In this document: one piece after another, positions 38,157 to 47,745 of the stretch | Numbering within the stretch: the first letter of the stretch is position 1 | Layout: each line of letters starts with the position of its first letter | Origin: CANKHA01 sp963750965 | Lineage (GTDB): Bacteria; Pseudomonadota; Alphaproteobacteria; Rhizobiales; Xanthobacteraceae | DNA length: 64,000 bases | Reading direction: 5' to 3' | NCBI GenBank assembly: GCA_963750965.1 | Contig: CAVVSK010000004.1 | Location: 29,563-93,562 of the forward strand | The notes under the pieces: model-generated | The model's input: the letters and a program-made list of their open reading frames with translations, nothing else | What the model was told of the DNA's origin: nothing | The model's database searches: none | Made by a program: the position numbers and the translations under genes

Positions 38157-38651
38157 TCAATATCCGCCGAACAGCACGCCGGGATAGAGCGGATAACGAA
38201 ACAGCACCACAAATGTGAGCCAGATTGCGAGAGTGATCGCGGCTGCGGCCAGAGCGCTGTCGCGCAGGCTGCGGCCGCCATGGATGCGCATGTATAAGAG
38301 GATGTAGATTGGTGTGGCGATCATGAAGCCGATCAGAAAAAGCCCTGCGAGATACGCAGCTAGCCAAGCCACCGACAGAAGGATGCGGGTGAGGGCAGCG
38401 TCTTCATCGCCTTCCATTTTCCATTCGACGATCTTTTCCGCAGTGACCAGGCGCCGGACCCAGCGTCCGAACGGCGTTTCGAACTGCGAAACTGCGTCGA
38501 CTATCGACAGGACTATCGTTGTCCAAGCTACCAAGACCGGCACTGCGCCCGCGGCGGGAGGATAGGTTTTCGCCCAAAGCAAATAGCTGACGCTCAGCGC
38601 GAGCACCAAAATCGCGGCCCAGAATTCCCGTTGGCGGACGGCGAAGGTCAT
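38157..38651 (-). CDS. tctB: Tripartite tricarboxylate transporter small subunit TctB
   Basis: 164 residues from the ATG at 38651, which overlaps the tctA stop by four bases (ATGA). Four hydrophobic segments are visible, with a polar central loop containing AEKIVEWKMEGDED. This is the TctB layout. It completes a tctC-tctA-tctB set on the minus strand; substrates of this class are citrate-like di- and tricarboxylates. Confidence 0.88.
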   Translation of the reverse strand: MTFAVRQREFWAAILVLALSVSYLLWAKTYPPAAGAVPVLVAWTTIVLSIVDAVSQFETPFGRWVRRLVTAEKIVEWKMEGDEDAALTRILLSVAWLAAYLAGLFLIGFMIATPIYILLYMRIHGGRSLRDSALAAAAITLAIWLTFVVLFRYPLYPGVLFGGY

Positions 38652-40150
38652 GCGGGGCTTTTCGACAAGCGGGCGCGCCGGCGCAGCGATTGTACCGCCG
38701 GCCATAACAGGCAGGCGACGGTTAGCAGGAACAACACGAGCGAAGTCGTCCGCGTGAAAAAGACCGTCCAGTCCCCATCGGCCATGCGCAGCGACTGATG
38801 ATAGCTGCGCTCCGCAAGCTCGCCCAGAACAAGCGCGATTACCAGCGTGATGCGGGGGAAGCCAAATCGCATCATCACATAGCCAAGAATGCCGAACAGC
38901 ACGGCCATGACCACATCGCCAAAGCTGTTTTGCAAGGCATAGACCCCGACCAGCGAGACCGCGATCACCGCCGGCGCCACGATATGCACGTCCACCAGCG
39001 TGATCATCGCGAGCGGGCGCGTCACCAGCAAAGTGATCACCGTCGCGATAATGCAGGAGGCCGACAGCGCGATGATGAGGCTGAAGACAACACCTTCGTT
39101 TTGAATCAGCAGCATCGGTCCCGGCTCAACCCCGATCAACACCAGTACGCCGAGGAAAACCGCCATTTCCGCCGAGCCGGGAATGCCGAAAGCAAGTGTC
39201 GGGATCAACGAGCCGCCATCCTTGGAATTGTTGGCCGCCTCCGGGCCGATCACACCTTCGATATTGCCCCGGCCGAATGTTTCCGGGCTTTTAGAAATTT
39301 GCATTGCCGCCGTGTAGGCCAGGAAAGCGGCGACCGTGCCGCCGAGGCCCGGTATTGCGCCGATGACGGTTCCAATCGCCGAGCCTTGCAATAGGGTCTT
39401 CCAATATTTGAAGCAGGCCCATACGCCCTCCATAACGCCGGTAACGCGCGTGGTGGTGGCATCCTTCGATATGGTGCCGCCGGAGACCGAAAGCGCGATC
39501 ATTTCGGTAATCGCAAACATTCCTGTGAGCGCGGGGATGAGCGAAATGCCATCCCATAGATATTCCGAGCCTCCGGTAAAGCGGACCGTGCCGGTTACGC
39601 CGCTATAGCCCACGAACGAGAGCATCAATCCGATTCCGCCGGCTATCAGCCCGCGCAGGAATTGCCCACCCGTGGACAGCGCAACGGCGGCGAGACCCAT
39701 CAACGCCAGCATGAAGAACTCCGGCGGCCCAAACAGCAGGACGACCTGTTTCAGAACCGGAATAATCGCGACCAGCAGAATGATACCGAAAAGTCCGCCG
39801 AGCGTTGAGGCGGCGGCCGCCGCGCCGATGGCGGCTCCGGCCTTGCCCTGCTGGGCCATCGGGTAACCGTCGAAACAGGTAGCCGCATTGGGAGCCCCGC
39901 CCGGTGTGTTGATCAGGATCGAGGTGATGGATCCGCCGGCCGACACCGCGCCCATGATGCCGCCCATCAGCATCATCGCGTTGCGCGGGTCCATGCCCAA
40001 AGTCAGCGGCATAAGCAGCGCGATGGCAGTCGTCCCGCCGATACCGGGGACGACGCCGAAGATCAGGCCCACCACCACGCCGGCGAATAGGAAGAACGCG
40101 CCCGAAAGCGTGAACATCACCTGCAGGGCCGCAAACGTGCTCTCAAGCAT
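38648..40150 (-). CDS. tctA: Tripartite tricarboxylate transporter large permease TctA
   Basis: 500 residues, about 12 hydrophobic segments. Family hallmarks are GVVPGIGGTTAIALLMPLTLGMDP near the N-terminus, the TSILINTPGGAPNAATCFDGYPMAQQGKAG region, IGAIPGLGGTVAAFLAY, and GPEAANNSKDGGSLIPTLAFGIPGSAEMA. It lies about 50 bases downstream of tctC and overlaps tctB. Confidence 0.95.
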   Translation of the reverse strand: MLESTFAALQVMFTLSGAFFLFAGVVVGLIFGVVPGIGGTTAIALLMPLTLGMDPRNAMMLMGGIMGAVSAGGSITSILINTPGGAPNAATCFDGYPMAQQGKAGAAIGAAAAASTLGGLFGIILLVAIIPVLKQVVLLFGPPEFFMLALMGLAAVALSTGGQFLRGLIAGGIGLMLSFVGYSGVTGTVRFTGGSEYLWDGISLIPALTGMFAITEMIALSVSGGTISKDATTTRVTGVMEGVWACFKYWKTLLQGSAIGTVIGAIPGLGGTVAAFLAYTAAMQISKSPETFGRGNIEGVIGPEAANNSKDGGSLIPTLAFGIPGSAEMAVFLGVLVLIGVEPGPMLLIQNEGVVFSLIIALSASCIIATVITLLVTRPLAMITLVDVHIVAPAVIAVSLVGVYALQNSFGDVVMAVLFGILGYVMMRFGFPRITLVIALVLGELAERSYHQSLRMADGDWTVFFTRTTSLVLFLLTVACLLWPAVQSLRRRARLSKSPA

Positions 40151-40201
40151 GATGCGTCAGCTGCGGTAGCGGCCGCCCTTCTTTATTCGGTTGGCGCGGA
40201 T

Positions 40202-41149
40202 TTATTTCTTGATGAGCGCCGACTTGTACTTTGAATAGAGCGCAAGGGTCTGGTCCGCGCTGACCTTTGCCTTTTCCGTAGGCTGCGGCGCGAAACCTTC
40301 CTTATCTGCATGCGCTTGGGCTTCCGGCGAGGCGATAGCCTTCATCAGGCTGTCGGAAAGGATCTTCACCGTCTCGGGCGGCATGCCCGGCGGCCCAACG
40401 ACGAAGCGCTCCACGCCTAGGCCCACTAGCTCTTTGTAACCGAGTTCGCCGATGCTTTTCACGCCCTCGACGCTGCTTTTCTCTTCAGTGGAGAAGATGG
40501 CCCGCATGTCGCCGGACTGAATGAATTGCTTGAGTGTAGCCACCGGCGCCACGGCCGCCTCGCCGTCGCCGCGGATGACCGCGACAATGTAGTCATTGGT
40601 GCCCTTGTAGCCGACCAGATGCTGCATCGAGAACTTCAGCACCTGCCCGAAAATTTCGGAAGCGGCATAGGCCGTGGAGCCAAAATCGGTGCTGGGGACT
40701 TTAAGCGGCCGGCCGAGCTTCTGCAGGTCCTCGATGGTGCGGATGTTGGATTTCGCCGGCACCGCCAACATGTATTCCTCGGTCGCCAGCCGCGCGATCC
40801 AGGTGAATTTATTGACGTCATACTCCACCGGCTCGTTGGTAATAGCGGGAATGGCCGCGCCCGGCATGTTCGCGATGGCGAGCGTGTGGCCGTCCGGCTT
40901 GGCCCGGAAGACCGTCGCCAGTCCTTTCGCGCCACCCGCACCCGGTACGTTCTTCGGGACCACCTCAACCTTGTTGGGCAGCGTCTTTTCCAAGGCGGGT
41001 GAAATGATACGTACCGTGCGGTCGAATCCGCCGCCCGGACCAAAGGGAATGATGAAGTCGATATTTTTTTCGGGAAAGCCAGCGGCAGTCGCCGGCATTG
41101 CCGAAGCCGTTGTGATCCCGACCGCCGCGACCAGCGCAAGTTTGAACAT
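40202..41149 (-). CDS. tctC: Tripartite tricarboxylate transporter binding protein TctC (Bug family)
   Basis: 315 residues from the ATG at 41149 (GGGAGAGA upstream). A signal peptide ends near ATAAG. The mature N-terminus FPEKNIDFIIPFGPGGGFD and PNVPGAGGA-like KNVPGAGGAKGL are the standard Bug-family loops that close over carboxylates. An open extension to 41311 lacks protein-like composition. First gene of the tctCAB operon. Confidence 0.92.
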   Translation of the reverse strand: MFKLALVAAVGITTASAMPATAAGFPEKNIDFIIPFGPGGGFDRTVRIISPALEKTLPNKVEVVPKNVPGAGGAKGLATVFRAKPDGHTLAIANMPGAAIPAITNEPVEYDVNKFTWIARLATEEYMLAVPAKSNIRTIEDLQKLGRPLKVPSTDFGSTAYAASEIFGQVLKFSMQHLVGYKGTNDYIVAVIRGDGEAAVAPVATLKQFIQSGDMRAIFSTEEKSSVEGVKSIGELGYKELVGLGVERFVVGPPGMPPETVKILSDSLMKAIASPEAQAHADKEGFAPQPTEKAKVSADQTLALYSKYKSALIKK

Positions 41150-41363
41150 GAATCTCTCCCTGACATGATATTGGTGTTTGATAGTAGGGTAACCTGCGCA
41201 ACGCATCGCGCAAGTCTCATATAGGGGACATGCGACATTCCGCGCGACCCTCTGGTGGCACAAAGCGGTCTCAAGCCGACTTGAACAGCGCATGAAGGCT
41301 CTGGACGCCATTGGGGAGAGGTCTTAAGGGACTACCCGCGCGCTCACTTGGAGGAGGCTCGCC

Positions 41364-41696
41364 ATGTCTAATGTAACGCAGCCAAAGGTGCGCGATTTGA
41401 CGCCGGAGGAGGTCGCGCGCGGCACCCGCGAGGGTCGGATGTTGCTGGTGGATGTGCGCGAGCCGAGCGAAACCATGGTGGAGAGCTATCCGGACGCGGT
41501 CGTGGTGCCGCTCTCCAGCTTCGATCCCGCCAGCATTCCGGATCCCCAGGGGAAGGAAGTGGTTTTCGCCTGCCGCTCGGGCAAGCGGTCGGTAACTGCT
41601 TCGCTCGCGGCGCAGGAGAGGGGATACCGTTATGATGCTCATCTGGCCGGTGGCATCATCGCATGGAAAGCGGCCGGCTTTCCCACCAAAACCTGA
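41364..41696 (+). CDS. Single-domain rhodanese-like sulfurtransferase
   Basis: 110 residues. The rhodanese fold is seen in LLVDVREPSE near the N-terminus and the active-site loop CRSGKRS with the catalytic Cys near residue 73, followed by the GGIIAWKAAGFP C-terminal motif. It transfers or carries sulfane sulfur in the cytoplasm. GGAGGAGG precedes the start. The potF relic begins 16 bases downstream. Confidence 0.92.
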   Translation: MSNVTQPKVRDLTPEEVARGTREGRMLLVDVREPSETMVESYPDAVVVPLSSFDPASIPDPQGKEVVFACRSGKRSVTASLAAQERGYRYDAHLAGGIIAWKAAGFPTKT

Positions 41697-41712
41697 ATCA
41701 AGGAGACGATGC

Positions 41713-42811
41713 GTGACATTCATTCGCACCGCCGCCATTTTGGCAGCCGCGCTGATCGCAGGCACATTTCCCGCCGGCGCGCAGAGCAAGCGCGTCAATG
41801 TCTACAACTGGTCCGATTACATTGCACCTGATGTGCTGAAGGAGTTCACGCGCGATACCGGCATCGAGATAACCTACGACACCTTCGATTCCAACGACAC
41901 GTTGGAAACCAAGCTCCTGGCTGGCAAATCCGGCTACGACGTCGTTGTGCCGACCGCCAACTTTATGCAGCAGCAGATCAAGGCCGGGGTGTTCCAGAAA
42001 CTGGACAAGTCCAAACTGCCGAACCTCGCCAATTCCTGGCCGGAGGTGACCAAGCGGCTTGCGGTCTATGATCCCGACAACCAGTATGCCGTCGAACTAC
42101 ATGTGGGGCACCGTCGGCATCGGCTACAACGTAAAGAAAGCGCAGCAAATCCTTGGCCCCGACGCCAGGATCGACAGCTGGGACATCGTTTTCAAGCCGG
42201 AGAACATTGCCAAATTCAAATCTTGCGGCGTGCACATGCTGGATTCCGCCGACGACATCCTTCCCGCTGCGTTGAAATATCTCGGCCTTGACCCAAATTC
42301 ATCCAAGCCGGAGGAGCTGGAAAAGGCAGCGGCGCTGGTGACGAAGATTCGTCCGAACGTGCGCAAATTTCACTCCTCGGAATATTTGAATGCGCTCGCC
42401 TCGGGCGAGATTTGCCTTGTCGTCGGGTTTTCCGGCGACATCAAGCAGGCGCAGAACCGCGCAGCGGAAGCCAAGCGTGGTGTCGAGATCGGTTATGCTA
42501 TTCCGAAAGAAGGCGCGCAGCTTTGGTTCGACAATCTTGCTATTCCAAAAGATGCTCGCAACGTTGCCGAGGCGCATGCCTTCATCGACTACATGATGAA
42601 GCCGGAGGTGGCGGCGAAGAATTCCAACTTCATCGCCTATGCCAACGGCAATCTGCCCAGCCAACAATTGTTGGATAAAGCGGTGCTGGAAGATCCGGGC
42701 GTCTATCCGCCGCAGGATGTGATGGATCGTCTCTACACCAACCTCGCGCATGACGCGAAGACCAAGCGGCTGATGAATCGCTTATGGACCAAGGTCAAGA
42801 CCGGCAAATAG
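41713..42811 (+). pseudogene. potF: Polyamine-binding protein PotF, one-base frameshift at about 42094
   Basis: Periplasmic spermidine/putrescine-binding protein of an ABC importer, about 365 residues if repaired. The start is a GTG at 41713 with AAGGAG upstream and a signal peptide ending PAGAQ. VNVYNWSDYIAPDVL opens the mature part. Frame 1 runs to PDNQYAV at about 42093. The next frame continues NYMWGTVGIGYNVK to the end at 42811. Removing the G at 42094 joins them exactly. No PotGHI permease or ATPase genes are adjacent, so it would be an orphan receptor even if functional. A sequencing error is as likely as a real mutation. Confidence 0.85.
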
Positions 42812-42823
42812 GCGAGCGGGCGT

Positions 42824-43747
42824 TCACCGCCAACGCCGGTGCAGCCAAAGCCATTGTTCCGGGTGCTCCCTGACCCATCCTTCAATGACGGAGCTGATGA
42901 CCTGCATGATCGCGGCGACGTCGATTTCACCTTGCGCGTCGCGCGGCTTTTCGATCGCCTCGGTCAGGTCGACGCGGAAACGGTCTCCGGGCAGCCGCAC
43001 CACGCGCGTTCCATGGATCGGACAATCGACGTGGCGCGCGAGCCGTGCCACGAGCGGATTGGCCTTGGTGCGCCGACCGAAGAAAGTCACGTCGACGCCC
43101 CGGCTGTTGTACTGATCGACCAGCATGCCGGCGTGAGTGCCGCGGGCGAGTTCATCCGCGATCGCCGCCGGCGCGCCGAGATTGGTCGGCACCAGCAATC
43201 CCATCCGCGCTGATCGGGATTCCAAAACATAACGCCTGATTTGCGGAATTGCCGGCGGGCGATAAAGCGCCAGCGACTTTAGACCGAAGGCGTTTGCGGC
43301 CAGCGCAGGCAATTCCCAATTGGCCAGATGCGCGGCGAAGACCAGTGCCGGCTTGCCGTCCTCGCGCAGCCGAACGAATCGATCGATCGTTTCTGGCGTG
43401 AACTCGACCTGATCCATTTCGCCAGTACCAGCATTTATGACGTGCCACAGCCGGTCAAGATGCACGAACTCTGCGCCGATACGGCCAAGATTGTCCCAGA
43501 CGCCGCCGAGTACACGCTCGATCTCACTCGGCGGCCATTCCGGGAAAGCGGCTTCCAGATTAGCGCGGCCAATGCGGTGTTCCGGCAGCCAGGGACCGAC
43601 GCGCCGCAAAAGCCGAGCGGATTTTTCCCTCGCCCAGGTCGGGTTGGTCAGACGCAAGCCCTTGAGCACCAGCAGGGCCAATCCGCCAAGCAGCAGATTA
43701 AGAGCGGCCTTGGCTTGGCGCGCGGTTCGTCGAAAGGCTGACTGCAT
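42824..43747 (-). CDS. lpxXL: Lipid A very-long-chain fatty acid acyltransferase LpxXL
   Basis: Membrane-associated acyltransferase of the LpxL/HtrB family, 307 residues from the ATG at 43747. One N-terminal hydrophobic segment is followed by the HX4E-type catalytic motif in AAHLANWELP and the later RVVRLPGDRF and WLWLHRRWR segments. At the end of the acpXL cluster it is expected to transfer the omega-1-hydroxylated very-long-chain acyl group from AcpXL to lipid A. The assignment to LpxXL rather than ordinary LpxL rests on the cluster. Confidence 0.88.
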   Translation of the reverse strand: MQSAFRRTARQAKAALNLLLGGLALLVLKGLRLTNPTWAREKSARLLRRVGPWLPEHRIGRANLEAAFPEWPPSEIERVLGGVWDNLGRIGAEFVHLDRLWHVINAGTGEMDQVEFTPETIDRFVRLREDGKPALVFAAHLANWELPALAANAFGLKSLALYRPPAIPQIRRYVLESRSARMGLLVPTNLGAPAAIADELARGTHAGMLVDQYNSRGVDVTFFGRRTKANPLVARLARHVDCPIHGTRVVRLPGDRFRVDLTEAIEKPRDAQGEIDVAAIMQVISSVIEGWVREHPEQWLWLHRRWR

Positions 43748-43757
43748 CGGCCTGCCT

Positions 43758-44780
43758 TTAGAAATGCACGATGACCTTGCCGAACACCTTGCGGCTTTCC
43801 ATACGCTCAAGCCCGCGTTCCAAATCCGCCAGCGCGACTTCCATGTCGATCACCGGCAGCAGGCCGCCGGCCATTTTCGTCAGGCTGTCGCGGATATTGC
43901 GGATGGAAGCGCCGAACGAGCCGAAGATTTTATATTGCTGCTGGAACAGCTGCATCAGGTTGAGGGTCGTGCTCGGGCCCGAGGTGGAACCGCAGGTTAC
44001 GAGCCGTCCGCCGCGCTTGAGGGAAAGCAGCGAGCCGGGGAAGGTTTCGGCGCCGACATGCTCGAACACGACGTCGACCCCTTTCTTTGCGGTGAGCTTG
44101 CGCACCACGCCCTCGAAGCGGTCGGTACGGTAATTGATCACGTGATCGGCGCCCAGCGCCCTGGCTTTCTCCGCCTTTTCATCATCGCCTACGGTGGTGA
44201 TCACGGTGCAGCCCAGCGCCTTGGCCATCTTGATGGCCACGGTGCCGATGCCCGAGCCGCCCGCATGCACCAGGATGGTTTCGCCCGGCTGCAGCTTGGC
44301 ATTGTCGAACAGCATGTGTTCGACCGTGGAGAAGGCGATGGGGGCACAGGCAGCGTCGCGCATGCTCACCCCTTTCGGCACCGGGATAACGAGACGTGCG
44401 GGGAGGTTGAGCAGATCGCGCGCGAAGCCGTCGACATGAAAACCCATAATGCCGCCGACGTTCTCGCACAGGTTATCGCGTCCATCACGGCAGGCCTGGC
44501 AGGTGCCGCAAGTCAGCGCGCCATACATGACGACTGGATCGCCGATCTTGAAGCCAGAAATATCCGGTCCCACGGCTACGATCTCGCCTGCCGCTTCCGC
44601 GCCGACGATCAGCGGAAGCTTGCGCTTGGCGAAAGCCATGCCACGGAAGCTCCAGATATCGAGATGGTTGAGCGCCACCGCCTTGACACTGATCTGCACT
44701 TCGCCGGCGCCTGGTGGCGGGGGCGGTGAAACATCGGCAAGCTCAAGCTTGCGATCGCCGGTCAGGGTGAGCGCGCGCAT
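43758..44780 (-). CDS. Zinc-type alcohol dehydrogenase of the acpXL-lpxXL cluster
   Basis: Medium-chain dehydrogenase/reductase, 340 residues. The structural zinc lobe is CGTCQACRDGRDNLC, the NAD(P) motif is HAGGSGIGTVAIKMAKALG, and GAEAAGEIVAVG is the quinone-reductase-like N-terminal motif. An alcohol dehydrogenase gene occupies this place in the Rhizobium acpXL clusters, where its role in making or processing the long acyl chain is uncertain. It is 3 bases after fabF1XL and 10 bases before lpxXL, so it lies in one operon. Confidence 0.9.
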   Translation of the reverse strand: MRALTLTGDRKLELADVSPPPPPGAGEVQISVKAVALNHLDIWSFRGMAFAKRKLPLIVGAEAAGEIVAVGPDISGFKIGDPVVMYGALTCGTCQACRDGRDNLCENVGGIMGFHVDGFARDLLNLPARLVIPVPKGVSMRDAACAPIAFSTVEHMLFDNAKLQPGETILVHAGGSGIGTVAIKMAKALGCTVITTVGDDEKAEKARALGADHVINYRTDRFEGVVRKLTAKKGVDVVFEHVGAETFPGSLLSLKRGGRLVTCGSTSGPSTTLNLMQLFQQQYKIFGSFGASIRNIRDSLTKMAGGLLPVIDMEVALADLERGLERMESRKVFGKVIVHF

Positions 44781-44783
44781 CCG

Positions 44784-46061
44784 TCAGGCGGGCTCGCGCG
44801 CCATCACGAGCGAGACATTCTGCCCGCCGAAGCCGAACGAATTTGAGATCACGTGGTTCACGCGGGCATCGCGCGCCACGTTGGGAACCACATCGAGCGG
44901 AATCGTTGGATCCGGCAGGTTGTAGTTGATAGTAGGCGGGATGCGCTGGTGCTCGAGCGTCAGTAGACTGAACACCGCTTCGACCGCCCCGGCAGCGGAG
45001 AGAGTGTGGCCCAGCATGGACTTGTTGGATGAAACCGGGATCTGCTTGGCGCGCTCTCCGAACACGCTCATCATCCCGACGCACTCCATCTTGTCATTTT
45101 CGGAGGTGCCGGTGCCGTGCGGGTTTACGTAGTCAATGTCTTCCGGCGTCAGCCCGGCGTCTGTCAATGCGTTGCGGATGCAGCCGACAATGGGTTTGCC
45201 ATCCGGACTGGAACGGGTGCGATGGAAGGAGTCCGCCATCTCCCCGGCGCCTTCCATCACGCCCAAAATCTTGGCGCCGCGCGCCTGCGCCAACTCCAGG
45301 CTTTCCAGTACCAAAGCGCCGGCGCCCTCGGCCATGACGAAGCCGTCGCGGTTTTTGGAGAAAGGTTTGGCAGCAGCTTTTGGCGGATCATTCGAAGTCG
45401 ACAGTGCCGACAGGAGTGAGAAGCGTACGAGCAATTCCGCATTGATCGAGCCGTCACTGGCGATGCACAGCGCCGCGTCGGTTTCCCCGCGGCGGATTGC
45501 TTCGATGCCAAGCTGAAGCGCACTTGCGCCGGAAGCGCAGGCAGTGGAAAGCGAGATTGGCGATCCTTTTGTGCCAAACCGGTCCGCCAGGTGATCAGCC
45601 ACCGAGCCGAACAGGAAGCGTTCGTGATAGGGCGTAAATTGACTGCCGCCGCACACGCGCAGCAGCTCGTCATAACCGCATGCCTCCTGATTGAGCGTGG
45701 TGGCAATCTCAATGCGCTGTGTCCATTCCAGTTCCACCGGGGGCATGGCCAGGAACAATGGACCGGGGAAATCACCGCGCGAGCCGATGCTCGATTCCGC
45801 GATTGCTTCTTCCGCTGCCGTGGCAGCAAGCGCCTCAGTGAGGGAGGGCGCGCAAAAAGGCTCGACCGGCAGAAAATCGACCGAGCCGGCGATCTTAGTT
45901 TTCAGATTGTCGGTGGCGAAGCGGGTGATTGCGTGGATGCCGGATTCGCCAGCGGTGAGCCGCGCCCAATTGTCTGCTTTGCCCGTGCCGAGCGAGGTGA
46001 CGACGCCGAACCCCGTGACGACGACGATCGGCCGGCCGGCTTTATCGGTTTTCGCTGACAT
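44784..46061 (-). CDS. fabF1XL: 3-oxoacyl-ACP synthase FabF1XL (catalytic ketosynthase)
   Basis: 425 residues of the FabF family. The complete Cys-His-His triad is present: Cys175 in STACASGAS, His in VNPHGTGTSEND, and His in NKSMLGHTLSAAGAVEA. It should extend the acyl chain on AcpXL toward C26-C28. It follows fabF2XL at a gap of about 15 bases. Compared with its neighbour it is the active ketosynthase of the pair. Confidence 0.92.
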   Translation of the reverse strand: MSAKTDKAGRPIVVVTGFGVVTSLGTGKADNWARLTAGESGIHAITRFATDNLKTKIAGSVDFLPVEPFCAPSLTEALAATAAEEAIAESSIGSRGDFPGPLFLAMPPVELEWTQRIEIATTLNQEACGYDELLRVCGGSQFTPYHERFLFGSVADHLADRFGTKGSPISLSTACASGASALQLGIEAIRRGETDAALCIASDGSINAELLVRFSLLSALSTSNDPPKAAAKPFSKNRDGFVMAEGAGALVLESLELAQARGAKILGVMEGAGEMADSFHRTRSSPDGKPIVGCIRNALTDAGLTPEDIDYVNPHGTGTSENDKMECVGMMSVFGERAKQIPVSSNKSMLGHTLSAAGAVEAVFSLLTLEHQRIPPTINYNLPDPTIPLDVVPNVARDARVNHVISNSFGFGGQNVSLVMAREPA

Positions 46062-46076
46062 TTCTTAGGTTCCCCT

Positions 46077-47270
46077 TCACGCCGCCGCTTCGACGAGGGC
46101 CAGGCCTTCGCCCCGCCAGTGCCCCACACCCGTGACTACCACCTGTGTAATAGCCGTATCCGCGGGCAATTCGACCCCCGATTTATCCGCCGGGGGGAAT
46201 AGCTTACCACGGCTGACAACCGTCGCAGCGAGCGCGATATTCATGGGAAATTGCGGCTCCATTGCATGACCAAGATAAGTACCGGTGGCACGAATGGGAG
46301 CCTTGATTTGGTCAGCGAGGAAACTGCGCTCTTCGCCGGTGGCGGGCTCCGCGCCGCTTGCCCCGGAAAGGACGGCAAAATGCCCCGGCCGCAGGCGCTG
46401 TGCCACGCCTTCCCACAGCCGCTGAAGCGCCGAGGCGACAGTCCCCGGCTGGCGCTTCGAGCGGTCGGACACGACCGATGATAGCAGCGCCAAGGCTTTT
46501 GCGCCGCGCGCTTGCGCATGGGCGCGCGATTCCAGGACCAGAAAGGCGCCCATTGAGCCCAAAGCGAATCCGCCACCGAGCCCGCGCTCCCACACCGGCG
46601 CGAACTTGTCCTTCCAATTGCAGCGGCCGAACTCATAGAGCATCAACAGGTCCCGACGCTCACCGTTATGCGCGCCGCCGACCAGCACGATATCGCTTTG
46701 TCCGGCATTGATGCGCGAGACCGCGATGCGCATCGCGTCGATCCCGGAGGCTTCTTCGCCCATGAAGGTGCGCGAGGATCCGGTGACGCCATGCACGATC
46801 GAGATATTGCCGGCCAGAAGATTGGAGAGCTGCGCCAGGAACAGGGTGGGGCGCAGGTCATTCATCAGCCGCTCGTTGAGAAAGGAATCGGGCGAGGGCG
46901 CCTTTTGCCGGCCGCTCAGGATCGCGCTGTCCACTTGCAGATCGCGCTCTCCGCCGCCGGCAGCGACGATCATGTCCATTTTCGCTAGCAGGTCGGCATT
47001 GCCCTTGGCGCTTGCCGACTCCAGCGCCAAGCCAGCGGCATAGGTGCCGATGCGCTGCCACGGCTCCATCTGGCGCTGGTCGCCCTTTTTTGGAATCTGC
47101 TTGTCATAGTCGAGCGGCGCGATCGGATGGACGACGTAAGGAGCGAAGGTCGTCGTATCGGCGCGCGGTTGCGCGCTCGACAGCGCCTGCCAATGCGCCT
47201 CCGCTCCTTCACCCAGACAAGAGACGATGCCGATGCCGGTGATCAGCGCCTCGCGGCGATTGTCAGCCAT
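46077..47270 (-). CDS. fabF2XL: Ketosynthase-like partner FabF2XL lacking the catalytic Cys
   Basis: 397 residues from the ATG at 47270 (8-base overlap with fabZXL). The FabF fold is clear (ITGIGIVSCLGEG, DIVLVGGAHNG, GFALGSMGAFLVLESR). The nucleophile position reads EEASG where FabF1XL has ACASG, and the first His motif NPHGTGT is replaced by LSGASGAEPA; the second His (TYLGHA) remains. It thus looks catalytically dead as a ketosynthase, like a chain-length factor. It probably pairs with FabF1XL. Confidence 0.9.
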   Translation of the reverse strand: MADNRREALITGIGIVSCLGEGAEAHWQALSSAQPRADTTTFAPYVVHPIAPLDYDKQIPKKGDQRQMEPWQRIGTYAAGLALESASAKGNADLLAKMDMIVAAGGGERDLQVDSAILSGRQKAPSPDSFLNERLMNDLRPTLFLAQLSNLLAGNISIVHGVTGSSRTFMGEEASGIDAMRIAVSRINAGQSDIVLVGGAHNGERRDLLMLYEFGRCNWKDKFAPVWERGLGGGFALGSMGAFLVLESRAHAQARGAKALALLSSVVSDRSKRQPGTVASALQRLWEGVAQRLRPGHFAVLSGASGAEPATGEERSFLADQIKAPIRATGTYLGHAMEPQFPMNIALAATVVSRGKLFPPADKSGVELPADTAITQVVVTGVGHWRGEGLALVEAAA

Positions 47271-47736
47271 CGGCAATCGCTCCCATGGGGAATTGCAGGC
47301 GCTCGGCTTCGGTCCGCATGTAGGTCTTCAGATCCGGCGCGGGAAAAGGCACGACACGGAACGTGATGTCGCAATCACAGGTGAGCTTGCCATCGACGCG
47401 GATCTCAGCCTGCGTCACCGCAAAACCCGAGCCTTCGTGCTCGAGCTTCGCTGAAGCAGAGAGCATCGTTCCCGGCGGGATGAAAGTGCGCAATTTCGCT
47501 TCCTTGAACGATGCTAGGAATGGCATGCGCTCGAATTTCGTCAGAGCGATGATAAGCCAACCCGAGGTCTGCGCCATCGTCTCCAGCAGCAGCACGCCTG
47601 GCATCAAGGGATAGCCGGGAAAATGACCCTGGAAGATGCTGCTTTCGAGCGGGATGGTCGCTTCGGTCCGGATGGTGCGGTTGGCAATATCCAGTTCGAC
47701 GATGCGGTCGAGCAGCTGGAAATATTCGAGACGCAT
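47263..47736 (-). CDS. fabZXL: 3-hydroxyacyl-ACP dehydratase FabZXL
   Basis: 157 residues, hot-dog fold. The catalytic motif HFPGYPLMPGVLLLE holds His38 and Glu52, and SSIFQGHFPG matches FabZ. It dehydrates the 3-hydroxyacyl chain carried on AcpXL. It lies 9 bases after acpXL and overlaps fabF2XL, the standard order of rhizobial clusters. Confidence 0.93.
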   Translation of the reverse strand: MRLEYFQLLDRIVELDIANRTIRTEATIPLESSIFQGHFPGYPLMPGVLLLETMAQTSGWLIIALTKFERMPFLASFKEAKLRTFIPPGTMLSASAKLEHEGSGFAVTQAEIRVDGKLTCDCDITFRVVPFPAPDLKTYMRTEAERLQFPMGAIADG

Positions 47737-47745
47737 CCGATTGAT

